Source: Lutibacter profundi
GTDB lineage: Bacteria > Bacteroidota > Bacteroidia > Flavobacteriales > Flavobacteriaceae
Direction: 5' to 3'
Length of the DNA stretch: 64,000 nucleotides
NCBI RefSeq assembly: GCF_001543325.1
Contig: NZ_CP013355.1
Span: 620,001 to 684,000, forward strand
The translations under genes were made by a program, and so were the position numbers. This document shows, piece by piece, positions 17,821-27,764 of this stretch (position 1 is its first letter; each line of letters starts with the position of its first letter). The notes under the pieces were generated by a model. It did not search any database. It was not told the DNA's origin and saw only the letters and a program-made list of their open reading frames with translations.

Positions 17821-19202
17821 ATGAAAAAAATGAAAAATTATTTTAAAATTGGAATTCTATTATTTGGAATTCTATTTGTTTTGACTAATTGTGAAAAAGA
17901 AGATTTATCTGACTCTTCAACTCTTCAGCAAGTAAATCAAAAGCAAAACCCTTTAATTATTTCTTTTAAAAAGAATTTCTATCACGACAATTTTAAAGAT
18001 AATTTTATGGTAAAAAATTTAGAAGTTGATTGGAATTCGTATTCTATGATTTCTAATAATGATTTATCACAAACATTTGAATTTAAAACAAATATTAATT
18101 CAACAATAAGTTCTAATAATAAAAATAGGATTTTTTCCAAATTTAATCTTATAGCTATAAAAGACAATAAAAATAGGATTTCTATTGAATTGATTAAATA
18201 CTTGTCAAATGATAAAAATTCTTTAAAAAAATAAATTTAAATTATTTAGATAATTTTAATGGCATTCTTACATACTTCAAAACAGATGGTAATTTAATAA
18301 GGATTTGCGCTTATGAAAATGGCGTGTTAGTTAAAGAAATTACAGGAAGTCAAATTACTAATAATATTTCGGCAAAAGAAGCTCCTATTGGGCAGGTATT
18401 AATACCAATTTTTGTTGAACATTATACAGATTGGTATCAAAATTTAAATGGTGGCAATACATATTTCTATTTGGTATCTACGAAATATAGTGGCACAACG
18501 GTAGAATATGTCTATGTAAACACTGGATTTCAACTATATGGTACTTATCATGAACATTTTGATGACCCTCACGGTCCTCCTAATCATCCTGATAATCACC
18601 CTGATGAAATTATTTTGGATCCTAGTTCAATTACAGTTGTTGAAACTTTAAAACCAATATTGGACTTAAATGATTTTCTAAAATGTATTAATAAAAATAT
18701 CGGAGCTACAATAACTATTTATGTTGACCAACCATTTGCAAACTCAGATGTAATAGCTTCACCTCTCGATAAAGCAGGTCATTCATTTATTTCTATAAAT
18801 CAAAATGGGAATGTTAGTACTTTTGGATTTTACCCTAATGGTCATGCGACACCTTATTCACCAACACAATCTTCTGCTATAGGTGATGATAGCGGTCATT
18901 CATATGATGTAAGTATTTCTTTTAATGTTGCCCCTTCCGTTTTACAGAATATTATGGAATATTCTTATAATTATAATCCTATATATGACCTAAACAGTTA
19001 TAACTGTACTGATTTTGCTATTGAAATTGGTAATATGGCTGGATTAAGTCTTCCTGACTGTTATCAACCATGGATAAATGATGGTGGAGGTTCAAATCCC
19101 GCAACTTTTGGGCAATATATAAGAAATAATCTAAATAATAATTCTATAGTAAAAAACATTACTGGTGGTACTTCCCCTATAAATATTAAAAATTGTTTAT
19201 AA
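17821..19202 (+). pseudogene. Frameshifted lipoprotein toxin with cysteine-peptidase-like C-terminus
   Basis: Two open segments, 17821-18234 and a second running to 19202, form one gene broken by a frameshift. The first encodes a lipoprotein start (FGILFVLTNC, Cys about 25) followed by EKEDLS, like the toxin stems at 30127 and 53262. The frame can be restored in the A7 run near 18224-18231, after which translation continues NYLDNFNGILTYFKTDGN and onward. The C-terminal domain has DKAGHSFISINQNG and YNCTDFAIEIG, a His-then-Cys order typical of permuted papain/NlpC-like peptidases or amidases. An A-tract slip could be phase variation, programmed slippage, decay or a read error. A small lipoprotein gene overlaps its stop by one base. 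Confidence 0.65.
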
Positions 19203-19723
19203 TGAAAAATTTAATTAGCTATAGTTCTAGTGTAATAATCATTTTTATAATATTAACATCTTGTAAATCTCTTAATAGAAAGGCTACTATAAATGGGTTT
19301 GTAAATAACTATTTTGTAGTTAAAAATGAAGAAATAAAAATTGAGGATTTGCAAAAATACATAAATTATGATAAATTAACTTTCAACAGTCTTACCATAT
19401 ATGAGAGAAAAAAATTAAACGAGTACTTTAATTTTATGATAGATATTGGATATAAAAATCTGAAAATGAATGATTTCCAATTTAAAATTTATTCATCTTA
19501 TGAAATCAATCCAAATTTAATTTTACACTATAATATATTATATCATGATAAAAAGAGTATATATTATATGGTTTCAAGAGATAAATTATTTTGTTTTTTT
19601 ATACTTGACAAGAATAATAAAATTATCTCTTTTTTTTCAAGAGATTTTATGTCACAAGGGAAAGATATAGAACCATTTATTTTAACTTCTAAAAACAATT
19701 TAGAATCTCTTTTAAAAAATTAG
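19202..19723 (+). CDS. Small lipoprotein, probable immunity partner
   Basis: A 173-residue lipoprotein: MKNLISYSSSVIIIFIILTS ends in a lipobox Cys (about 21). Its ATG overlaps the stop of the preceding toxin gene (TAATG). The mature part is mixed alpha/beta with no motif I know. The same toxin-then-small-lipoprotein order occurs at 31726 and 54877, so an immunity or chaperone role for a surface lipoprotein toxin is inferred from position. I prefer this ATG to an in-frame TTG at 19193. Confidence 0.6.
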   Translation: MKNLISYSSSVIIIFIILTSCKSLNRKATINGFVNNYFVVKNEEIKIEDLQKYINYDKLTFNSLTIYERKKLNEYFNFMIDIGYKNLKMNDFQFKIYSSYEINPNLILHYNILYHDKKSIYYMVSRDKLFCFFILDKNNKIISFFSRDFMSQGKDIEPFILTSKNNLESLLKN

Positions 19724-19733
19724 AAAATACAAA

Positions 19734-19867
19734 CCACAACACCTCATAAAATTTATGCTTAAATTTGAACTAGTACAAAACGACAAACATTTTAACAAAC
19801 CGATTTGCTACAACCGAAAAATCTAACGATTTTTATGTCGCACAAATCTTATAAAAACTCGTTGGCT
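19734..19867 (+). repeat. attC-like site 17
   Basis: Left core CCACAAC (10-nt match to GTTGTGGTTT), right core GTTGGCT, class-1 arms, 134 bp. Confidence 0.85.
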
Positions 19868-19889
19868 GTAATACGATAAAAACAAAAAA

Positions 19890-20846
19890 ATGACTATAAA
19901 AGAGGCTATTTTACAAAGTTTAAGCGATATAAAAGGATTGACAAATTCAAATGAAGTTTGCAAACACATAATTGAGAATAACTACTATGATTTTGGAGAT
20001 GCTAAAACTCCGCCAGCAACCGTATCTGCATTATTAGGTGATTTTATAAGAAACGGTGACTCAAGAGTAAAAAGAGTAAAAGGAAAAAGTGGAACATATT
20101 CTTATTATTTAGCGAAAAACGAACCTGAAATCGGAGTTGAAATTCTTATACAGACTGAACCTGAAACAAAAAGAAAAAACAATCATAAAACCTACTTAGA
20201 AAGAGATTTACATCAATTACTTAGCTCCTATTTGAAAAATGATGATGTTTATTCAAAAACTATATTTCACGAACAATCGAAAAATAGCAAAGACAATTAT
20301 CAAAAATGGGTTCACCCTGATATGGTTGGAATTAACTTTTTGAATTTACAGACAAAAGCAAGTCAAACATTTTTAAAGGCAGTGAATAGAGCTGACACTT
20401 TTAAAATAACCTCATATGAGGTGAAAAAGGAAATAAACACTGATTATGAATTAAAAAAATGTTTTTTTCAAGCAGTTTCAAATTCAAGTTGGGCTAATTA
20501 TGGATATTTAGTAGCTTTTGAAATATCGGATAGTTTAGAGGAAGAAATGGAAAGATTAAATCAATCATTTGGAATTGGAATTATTGAATTAAAGCCAAAC
20601 CCTTATGAAAGTAAAATACTTTATCCTTCTAAACTTAAAGAATTAGATTTTAAGACAATTGACAAACTCTGCAAAATAAATCCAGATTTTGAGAAATTTA
20701 TTGAACAAACTGAGAAATTGCTAACTGTCAGTGAGAAATATTTTAAGTCCACAGAAAAAGAACTCAACGGATTTTGTGATGATTATTTTAAGAACGATTC
20801 GGAAATAGAAAAATATTGCACAGATAAGAACATTCCGAATGAATAA
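19890..20846 (+). CDS. HARE-HTH / COG2958-like protein
   Basis: A 318-residue protein. Residues 1-75 form a winged helix of the HARE-HTH type (TIKEAILQSLSDIKGLTNSN, then PPATVSALLGDFIRNGDSRV and SGTYSYYLA). The rest resembles the COG2958 group, which pairs this wHTH with a restriction-endonuclease-like domain: HPDMVGINF, then ITSYEVKKEI, a D...E-x-K-like pattern near residues 150-185. These proteins occur near restriction and defence genes. It probably binds and may cut DNA. Sole gene of the cassette, 29 bases after the attC GTT. Confidence 0.72.
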   Translation: MTIKEAILQSLSDIKGLTNSNEVCKHIIENNYYDFGDAKTPPATVSALLGDFIRNGDSRVKRVKGKSGTYSYYLAKNEPEIGVEILIQTEPETKRKNNHKTYLERDLHQLLSSYLKNDDVYSKTIFHEQSKNSKDNYQKWVHPDMVGINFLNLQTKASQTFLKAVNRADTFKITSYEVKKEINTDYELKKCFFQAVSNSSWANYGYLVAFEISDSLEEEMERLNQSFGIGIIELKPNPYESKILYPSKLKELDFKTIDKLCKINPDFEKFIEQTEKLLTVSEKYFKSTEKELNGFCDDYFKNDSEIEKYCTDKNIPNE

Positions 20847-20854
20847 AAAACTAC

Positions 20855-20989
20855 AGCCAACACCTCATAAAATTTATGCTTAAATTTGGATTTAGTACGA
20901 AATGACAAACATTTTAACAAACCGATTTGCTACAACCGAAAAATCTAACGATTTTTATGTCGCACAAATCTTATAAAAACACGTTGGCA
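20855..20989 (+). repeat. attC-like site 18
   Basis: Left core AGCCAAC (10-nt match to GTTGGCTGTA), right core GTTGGCA, class-1 arms, 135 bp. Confidence 0.85.
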
Positions 20990-21015
20990 ATAATTAAAGA
21001 AAAAATGATAATTGA

Positions 21016-23355
21016 ATGAAAATAACAAAAGAAGATCTCATAAACAATTTTGCTAATTCTTTAGTTCAAGATCAAGAATTAAAAACGACAATATCAAAAA
21101 AAAGAAAACTCAATATAGAGAAATCAATTCAACAAGAATTAAAAGAAAAATATTTTGATGAGGGTTGGGAATTGATTAGAGATAATAAATCAACTTCAAG
21201 AATTAAAAAACCTAAATCTCATAATGTCTTATTTGAAGATAAAGTTTGGGTAGTTTTAGCGAAAATGGGGTTTAAGCAAATGAATGCTGATGCAAATCTT
21301 AAACTCCCATATTCAAAAGATTTCAGTATTCCTGGTAGACAAATTGATGTATTTGCAGCAGATGAAGAAACTATATTAATTGTAGAATGTAAAAGTTCGA
21401 ACGAATTGCAAAAAAAATCTCTTCAAACAATTATAAATGACTTTGCTACAATTCAAAGAGGAAGCATTCCTTTTCTTAAGGAGTTTTATAATGAGCAAAG
21501 AAAAGTTAAATTTATTCTTGCAACTAATAATATCATCCTAAATGACAATGACCGTAAAAGATTAAATGACCTAAAAATCATTCACTTTAATCAAGATGAT
21601 ATATCTTATTATGAACAATTAACATCTTATTTGGGTCACGCAGCAAAATATCAATTATTAGGCAGATTATTTAAAACACAAGAAATTCCAGAGTTAAAGA
21701 ACAAAGTTCCTGCAATAAAAGGGAAGATGGGTTCGCATACATATTATTCATTTTCAATCGAACCTGATACTCTTCTAAAACTTTCTTATATCTTACATAG
21801 TACTATAACCACAGAGGATTCAGAAGGAGCTTACCAAAGAATGGTGTCAAAGAGTAGATTAAATGAAATTGATAAATTTTTGTCTAATGGTGGTTATTTC
21901 CCTAATTCAATAATAATTAATATAAACACTCCTAAAGAAAAGCCATTATATTCAGATAATATTCAAGGAAATCACGATAGTTCAATTTCTGATTTATGCG
22001 TTTTACACCTACCTAAAAGTTATCAATCAGCATTTATTATTGATGGTCAGCACAGATTATATGGTTATGCAAATAATGAATGGAAATATAAAAACAGTAT
22101 TCCCGTTGTTGCCTTTGAAAATCTCCCAATAGAAGAACAAGTAAAAATGTTTGTTGATATCAATCATAAGCAAAAAAGTGTTTCCAAGAATCTTTTAACC
22201 ACTATTATTGCTGATCTAAAATGGGAATCTCCTATTTATAAAGATGCAATTTTTGCAATGCAATCTAAATTACTACAACGTTTAGGTGAAAGAGATGATA
22301 GTCCTTTATATAGACGTATTATAGTTGGAGAAAATAAAAAAAGCGAAACTACTTGTATTACATTAGATTACCCAATTTCGTATGGCTTTAATAAAACAAA
22401 TTTATTTGCTAGAATAGTTAAAAATAAATTAATTAGTACTGGACCTTTATGGGTTGATAATTATTCTGAAATGCTTGATAAGAATTTCATCTATTTCCAA
22501 GCGGTTTACAGTTTTATAAAAGAAGAAACATTAACGAGTTGGAAAAGAGGTAGTGCAGAAGGAGGCTTTATTGCAATGAATATTGGAATTTTGTCAATTA
22601 TTAGACTATGTGATAGTATTCTAACTCATTTAATTGAAAATGAACATTTAGAACCTCAATTAACAAATGGTAAAGATCTTGCTGATCTGACAATAAAATA
22701 TTTAAATCCTGTAACTGATTACATTAACAAACTAACCAGTCAAAAAACAAAAGATTTTAGAAGTGCTGGTACTGGTGGTCAAGGACGAGAAAATGTTATA
22801 AGAGAATTTCAAAGAGTAATAAGAGAAAGGTTTAAAGATTTCGAACCAAATGGTTTAGAGAAATGGATAAAAGATAATTCAGGAAAGTACAACACTCAAT
22901 CAAAAGATATTGTTGATCAAATTCAACTGGCTATAAGAGAAAACTTATTTAATTCACTAAAGGAAGAATTTGATGATAGGTGGTGGTTTGATGGAGTACC
23001 TAAAGAGACACAAAAAAGAGCAGCAGCAGAAGCAATTGAAAGAGGAAGTAATGAGCCACACTGGAATTTTGTTTTCTTATTGGATTATTTGAAAATAATA
23101 AATACTAATTGGGCATTATTTAAAGACAATTATTCTGATCCAGATAAAGATGCTTATCAAGGTAAAGGTAGCCAAAAAGAAAAAGCAACTAAATGGTTTT
23201 CAAAATTAAATGACATAAGAATCAAAGTCAGCCATCCTGAACGGGCATCTGTTACTGAAAGTGAATTTAAGTTTTTAACTCGATTACAAGATTGGTTGTT
23301 ACCTAATATTTTTATAGATGAAATAAATAATACAGAAACAGAAATTGAAGAATAA
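21016..23355 (+). CDS. DGQHR-domain protein with N-terminal nuclease-like and C-terminal HEPN-like regions
   Basis: A 779-residue protein. Residues 105-130 read GRQIDVFAADEETILIVECK, the D...E-C-K core of a restriction-endonuclease-like fold. FIIDGQHRLYGYA near residue 340 is the DGQHR motif shared with DndB, the regulator of phosphorothioate modification. The C-terminus (WFSKLNDIRIKVSHPERASV, about 725-745) resembles the R-x4-6-H signature of Swt1-type HEPN RNase domains. DGQHR proteins are frequent in defence islands. No dnd modification genes are nearby, so a stand-alone sensor-effector is more likely than a Dnd component. Sole gene of its cassette. Confidence 0.78.
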   Translation: MKITKEDLINNFANSLVQDQELKTTISKKRKLNIEKSIQQELKEKYFDEGWELIRDNKSTSRIKKPKSHNVLFEDKVWVVLAKMGFKQMNADANLKLPYSKDFSIPGRQIDVFAADEETILIVECKSSNELQKKSLQTIINDFATIQRGSIPFLKEFYNEQRKVKFILATNNIILNDNDRKRLNDLKIIHFNQDDISYYEQLTSYLGHAAKYQLLGRLFKTQEIPELKNKVPAIKGKMGSHTYYSFSIEPDTLLKLSYILHSTITTEDSEGAYQRMVSKSRLNEIDKFLSNGGYFPNSIIININTPKEKPLYSDNIQGNHDSSISDLCVLHLPKSYQSAFIIDGQHRLYGYANNEWKYKNSIPVVAFENLPIEEQVKMFVDINHKQKSVSKNLLTTIIADLKWESPIYKDAIFAMQSKLLQRLGERDDSPLYRRIIVGENKKSETTCITLDYPISYGFNKTNLFARIVKNKLISTGPLWVDNYSEMLDKNFIYFQAVYSFIKEETLTSWKRGSAEGGFIAMNIGILSIIRLCDSILTHLIENEHLEPQLTNGKDLADLTIKYLNPVTDYINKLTSQKTKDFRSAGTGGQGRENVIREFQRVIRERFKDFEPNGLEKWIKDNSGKYNTQSKDIVDQIQLAIRENLFNSLKEEFDDRWWFDGVPKETQKRAAAEAIERGSNEPHWNFVFLLDYLKIINTNWALFKDNYSDPDKDAYQGKGSQKEKATKWFSKLNDIRIKVSHPERASVTESEFKFLTRLQDWLLPNIFIDEINNTETEIEE

Positions 23356-23359
23356 CTAT

Positions 23360-23490
23360 TGCCAACAAAGTATAAAAATAATAGCCTAAATAGTAGTAAA
23401 TATGAACATTGTAGTCCGCATAAAATTTAGTAGTAAATTGAAAAATTCTACTTCCGCAATCGGCTACTATTCTTATACTAAACGTTGCAA
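23360..23490 (+). repeat. attC-like site 19
   Basis: Left core TGCCAAC (10-nt match to GTTGGCAATA), right core GTTGCAA. Arms GTATAAAAATAATAGCC and GGCTACTATTCTTATAC. 131 bp. Confidence 0.86.
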
Positions 23491-23886
23491 TTAATTGGGA
23501 AATTTCGTTTTTTAGGATATAAAGTTCATTAAAATTATAATATTAACTATCGGAAAAATCTCTGATTAAGGAATGAATTGTTCAGATTGATTTTCTAAGT
23601 GAACAGATTGATTTTCAGAACGCACAGATTTGAGAAATGAAACGTAAAAAACTGTTGAATTGCACAGATTTTAGAAATGAATCGCACAAAATGAGAAATG
23701 ACACGAATAGAGAAATGAATCCGATTTTATGTTCATTTCGGAGAAAAATATGATTGAAAAATGGTAACTAAACCGATAAAATAGCAAGATTTTATTCTCA
23801 TTTCGCACAAACGGAGAAAGATAAAATTAAATAAAATACAAAAAATCAGATAATACCGAAATTGAAAAATGATTGAAAACAACTAA
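23491..23886 (+). other. Non-coding cassette, family C copy 1
   Basis: Starts GTTGCAATTAATTGGGAAA, ends TTGCAAC. It contains CAGATTGATTTTC, TTTGAGAAATGAAACG and AGAAATGACACG-type degenerate repeats. It is repeated in tandem as the next cassette, again at 47164, and in part at 56763. No gene seen. Confidence 0.7.
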
Positions 23887-24019
23887 TTGCAACAAATCAT
23901 AAAATTTATGCTTAAATTTGGATTTAGTACGAAATGACAAACATTTTAACAAACCGATTTGCTACAACCGAAAAATCTCCGATTTCTCAGTCGCACAAAT
24001 CTTATAAAAGCCGTTGCAA
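23887..24019 (+). repeat. attC-like site 20
   Basis: Left core TTGCAAC (10-nt match), right core GTTGCAA. Because the neighbouring cassette is a copy, this site is one of the few in the array whose two cores pair fully. 133 bp. Confidence 0.86.
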
Positions 24020-24415
24020 TTAATTGGGAAATTTCGTTTTTTAGGATATAAAGTTCATTAAAATTATAATATTAACTATCGGAAAAATCTCTGATTAAGG
24101 AATGAATTGTTCAGATTGATTTTCTAAGTGAACAGATTGATTTTCAGAACGCACAGATTTGAGAAATGAAACGTAAAAAACTGTTGAATTGCACAGATTT
24201 TAGAAATGAATCGCACAAAATGAGAAATGACACGAATAGAGAAATGAATCCGATTTTATGTTCATTTCGGAGAAAAATATGATTGAAAAATGGTAACTAA
24301 ACCGATAAAATAGCAAGATTTTATTCTCATTTCGCACAAACGGAGAAAGATAAAATTAAATAAAATACAAAAAATCAGATAATACCGAAATTGAAAAATG
24401 ATTGAAAACAACTAA
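24020..24415 (+). other. Non-coding cassette, family C copy 2 (tandem duplicate)
   Basis: Repeats the previous cassette with a period of 529 bp including the attC. I saw no difference by eye. A recent re-insertion or slippage duplication. Confidence 0.72.
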
Positions 24416-24548
24416 TTGCAACAAATCATAAAATTTATGCTTAAATTTGGATTTAGTACGAAATGACAAACATTTTAACAAACCGATTTGCTACAACCGA
24501 AAAATCTCCGATTTCTCAGTCGCACAAATCTTATAAAAGCCGTTGCCA
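24416..24548 (+). repeat. attC-like site 21
   Basis: Left core TTGCAAC, right core GTTGCCA, class-1 arms, 133 bp. Confidence 0.85.
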
Positions 24549-24918
24549 AATATGGCGGATTATGCTCAGATTTTATAAAAGTTCTTTAAAATAAAAATTT
24601 AGAAAGCCGACAATTTTCAGATTATTTTTCTAAAGTAATAATATGAGAAATGAAACGGTCAGATTGATTTTCAGAACGCACAGATTTGAGAATTGAAACG
24701 TAAAACTGTTGAATTGAACAGATTTTAGAAATGAATAGCACAAAATGAGAAATGAATCCGATTTTATGTTCTTTGCGGAGAAAACTATGATTGAAAAATG
24801 GTAACTAAACCGATAAAATTGTTGGACTTCACTCCTATTTCGCACAAACGGAGAAAAAAATTGACAAAAAAGTATAGAATATAAATAGAGACATATTGAT
24901 ATGATTAAAAACCACATT
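24549..24918 (+). other. Non-coding cassette, family B copy 3
   Basis: Similar to 16330 with GTTGCCA/AGGCAAC ends, but shorter because part of the AGAAATGA repeat region is missing. No supported gene. Confidence 0.7.
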
Positions 24919-25050
24919 AGGCAACAAATCATAAAATTTATGCTTAAATTTGAACTAGTACAAAACGACAAACATTTTAACAAACCGATTTGCTACAACC
25001 GAAAAATCTCCGATTTCTCAGTCGCACAAATCTTATAAAAGCCGTTGGCA
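24919..25050 (+). repeat. attC-like site 22
   Basis: Left core AGGCAAC, right core GTTGGCA, class-1 arms, 132 bp. Confidence 0.85.
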
Positions 25051-25060
25051 TACATTAGGA

Positions 25061-25765
25061 ATGAAGTACAAATTTAGAACAATATCAATTTTTTATTTTA
25101 TTATAATATTCGGAATATGTTTAATTACAATTGGATATTTAGGAATTAGAATATTTGGAATAATGAATTCATTTATGGCTATCTTATTTTCCATTTTTGC
25201 ATTTATTATCTCATATTTAATTTCATACAAATTGACTTTAGGAAAAGTACAAGTTACATTGACTACTAAAAAAATCGATTATTTATGGATACAAAAACCA
25301 CTTTTTACATTCCAAAATAATGAATCTATTGATATTGAAAGTATTAAAAGTTGGAAATATCAAACTGAATTCCAATACAGTTTTTTTAAAATTTATAACC
25401 CTGCTGATATTATTACTATTATGAGACTTCCTAATTGGAGTCCCGAAAAAGATGATTTTGATAATTTTTTATTTGCATTTAAAAAGAGAATTGAAAGAAT
25501 TAATAACAAAAGAGATATTAAGACTAATAAGAACAATATTAATCAGAACAAAAAAAATAAAATAAATGATAAAGAGGTCGATTTTTACAAATCAAAAGGA
25601 GCAAAATTATTATTGTATATATATTTCTTGACAATAATAATGGCTTTGTTTTACGTATATCAAAACTGGAATAATAATGAGTCAAATACCATATTTATGA
25701 TTTATGGAATATCAGGCTGTATATTTCTTATCCAAAAACATTTTAGATTTATAAAAGATAAATAA
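25061..25765 (+). CDS. Multi-pass membrane protein, unknown
   Basis: A 234-residue protein with two N-terminal membrane helices (FYFIIIFGICLITIGYLGI and FMAILFSIFAFIISYLIS), a soluble middle of about 110 residues with WIQKPLFTFQNNESIDIESI and a Lys/Asn-rich linker, and two C-terminal helices (LLLYIYFLTIIMALFYVY and TIFMIYGISGCIFLI). The middle looks like a small PH-like or beta domain common to membrane proteins of this size, but I cannot assign it. The ATG lies 17 bases after the attC GTT, so there is no room for a cassette promoter. Confidence 0.65.
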   Translation: MKYKFRTISIFYFIIIFGICLITIGYLGIRIFGIMNSFMAILFSIFAFIISYLISYKLTLGKVQVTLTTKKIDYLWIQKPLFTFQNNESIDIESIKSWKYQTEFQYSFFKIYNPADIITIMRLPNWSPEKDDFDNFLFAFKKRIERINNKRDIKTNKNNINQNKKNKINDKEVDFYKSKGAKLLLYIYFLTIIMALFYVYQNWNNNESNTIFMIYGISGCIFLIQKHFRFIKDK

Positions 25766-25769
25766 CGTA

Positions 25770-25903
25770 TGCCAACACCTCATAAAATTTATGCTTACAT
25801 TTAAACTAAATATTAACGACAAAAATTCTAACAAACCGATTTGCTACAACCGAAAAATCTCCGATTTTCCAGTCGCACAAATCTTATAAAAACTCGGTTA
25901 GCA
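25770..25903 (+). repeat. attC-like site 23
   Basis: Left core TGCCAAC (10-nt match to GTTGGCATAC), right core GTTAGCA. The right spacer reads ACTCG before GTT, one G more than in sister sites, so the right arm is one base long. 134 bp. Confidence 0.82.
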
Positions 25904-26337
25904 TAAATGGCTCGACTGATTTTTTCGCCCGACAAATTACAGTAGAAAAAGTAATTTAAAATACTAAGATTTTGAGTATTAAAAATGAGTAAATAAGACA
26001 AATTAAACTAGTCCGATAAATTTTAAATGGAAAATGAGTAAATAAGACAATTTGAACAATTATGACAAATTTTAGATTATCCTCTACTCTACCGAATTGA
26101 GAATTGAAACGTAAAAACTTATCGAATAGCGCAGATTTAAGAGCTGAAACGAAAAATAAGCAGAACCAATACAAGTAAAATTAAAAATTGTAACAAAACC
26201 GATTAAAAACAATAGATTTCGCTAAATGAATGTAATAATTGAAATGCTGGATTTAAAAGTTGTTATGGATAATACTACAACAGACAAAACTCAGATAATA
26301 GAAAAATTCAATTATTCCCATAACGTTTCGCCAAATA
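25904..26337 (+). other. Non-coding cassette, family A copy 3
   Basis: Near-identical to 12728 and 32830. With 32830 it shares AGCAGAACC and AAATTAAAAATTG, so those two are the closest pair. No gene supported. Confidence 0.7.
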
Positions 26338-26470
26338 TGCTAACAACTCATAAAATTTATGCTTAAATTTGGATTTAGTACGAAATGACAAACATTTTAA
26401 CAAACCGATTTGCTACAACCGAAAAATCTCCGATTTCTCAGTCGCACAAATCTTATAAAAGCCGTTAGCA
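26338..26470 (+). repeat. attC-like site 24
   Basis: Left core TGCTAAC, right core GTTAGCA, class-1 arms, 133 bp. Both 7-nt cores pair although they come from different cassettes. Confidence 0.85.
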
Positions 26471-26478
26471 CACATAAG

Positions 26479-27054
26479 ATGAAAAAGATTATTCTGCTAA
26501 TATTGATAATAATTTCGAGTCTAACTTACGGACAAGAAGTTGGAGTTCAAAATCTATCTGATGCTGCAATAGAACTTACAAGACAAAAAGTAACTTACGA
26601 CCCAAGTTATTTCTCAATCAATTACCCAAACGGAGATATTCCGAGTGATAAAGGAGTTTGTACAGATGTCATAATAAGAGCTTTCCGAAAAACTGGAATT
26701 GATTTGCAAAAAGAAGTTCACGAGGATATGAAATCTAACTTTAATCTCTATCCGAAAAATTGGGGATTAAAAACAACTGATAAAAATATTGACCATCGGA
26801 GAGTTCCTAATTTGATGAAATTCTTTGAGAGAAAAGGAACTGTAAAAGTTAAATCGACAAACCCGAGTGATTATAAACCGGGAGATATAATTTGTTGGAA
26901 TTTATCGGGAGGAATTACTCACATTGGAATTGTTGTAAAAAGAAAATCATCAGATAATAAAAGATATTTGATTGTTCACAATATCGGAGCAGGACAAGTT
27001 TTAGAGGACTGTATGTTTGATTTTAGGATTATTGGACATTATAGATACGATTGA
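26479..27054 (+). CDS. DUF1287 family secreted NlpC/P60-like protein
   Basis: A 191-residue secreted protein from the ATG at 26479; a signal peptide (IILLILIIISSLTYGQ) fixes the start although the frame is open into the attC. It matches DUF1287: KGVCTDVIIRAFRKTGIDLQ carries the nucleophile Cys, WGLKTTDKNIDHRRVPNL the conserved DHRRVPNL, and DIICWNLSGGITHIGIVV the catalytic His. The fold is a papain-like amidase; the substrate is probably a peptidoglycan or other amide bond in the periplasm. Sole gene of the cassette. Confidence 0.88.
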   Translation: MKKIILLILIIISSLTYGQEVGVQNLSDAAIELTRQKVTYDPSYFSINYPNGDIPSDKGVCTDVIIRAFRKTGIDLQKEVHEDMKSNFNLYPKNWGLKTTDKNIDHRRVPNLMKFFERKGTVKVKSTNPSDYKPGDIICWNLSGGITHIGIVVKRKSSDNKRYLIVHNIGAGQVLEDCMFDFRIIGHYRYD

Positions 27055-27063
27055 TAAAACGTG

Positions 27064-27195
27064 TGCTAACACCTCATAAAATTTATGCTTACATTTAAAC
27101 AAAATAACGAACAGACAAACATTCAACTAACGATTTGCTACAACCGAAAAATCTCCGATTTTCCAGTCGCACAAATCTTATAAAAGCCGTTGTAA
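27064..27195 (+). repeat. attC-like site 25
   Basis: Left core TGCTAAC with flank GTG (10-nt match to GTTAGCACAC), right core GTTGTAA, class-1 arms, 132 bp. Confidence 0.86.
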
Positions 27196-27605
27196 TTAAC
27201 GGCGGATTTCAGGTCTGAAATCCTTATTGAGCATTATAAGTTTGAATTGTAAGATTGTCTAGCTCACGAGCCGAAAAAATAGTATTGAAACGTAAAAAAA
27301 ATGATTTTAAAAACGGATTTGATTATTGAAACGTAAAAAAAATGAGAATTGAAACGCACAGATTTGAGAATTGAAATGGTCAGATAAAAAAAGGATTTGA
27401 GAGTTGAAACGTAAAAACTTATTGAAACGGTCAGATTTGAATATCACACCGAAAATAACGAAAAAAGTAAAACAGAAAAATTGTAACTAAAATGAAAATA
27501 TACTCGATTTTTATAATCACAACCGATTTGAGAATTGACTCGTAAAACTAATTGACACGTATGAAATTTGAACAAAATAGAATAATTCGAACTAAAGCCG
27601 CTAAA
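27196..27605 (+). other. Non-coding cassette, single-copy, repeat-rich
   Basis: The strongest example of the degenerate repeat: ATTGAAACGTAAAA, TTGAGAATTGAAATGG, TTGAGAGTTGAAACG and similar units recur roughly every 20-30 bases from 27280 to 27450. No gene. Ends GTTGTAATT and AATTACAAC match over nine bases. Confidence 0.68.
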
Positions 27606-27741
27606 TTACAACACCGCATATAGCAAATTGCTTAATTGTAATAAAATAAATAGGAAAATTTTAGTACTTTTAAACAAATTAACAAACAGTGGAAAAGTAC
27701 GGTTTCAAACCCGCAACTAGCCATATTCAAACCCGTTGCCA
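27606..27741 (+). repeat. attC-like site 26
   Basis: Left core TTACAAC, right core GTTGCCA. Arms CATATAGCAAATTGC and GCAACTAGCCATATT, with one extra mismatch besides the two A/C positions. 136 bp. Confidence 0.82.
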
Positions 27742-27764
27742 ACAATTAAAAAATTCTGTTCTAG

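Noticed and set aside
27240..27480. Possible CRISPR array because ATTGAAAC recurs as in many CRISPR repeats
   Set aside because: The units vary in sequence and spacing, there is no constant repeat-spacer alternation, and no cas gene is present.
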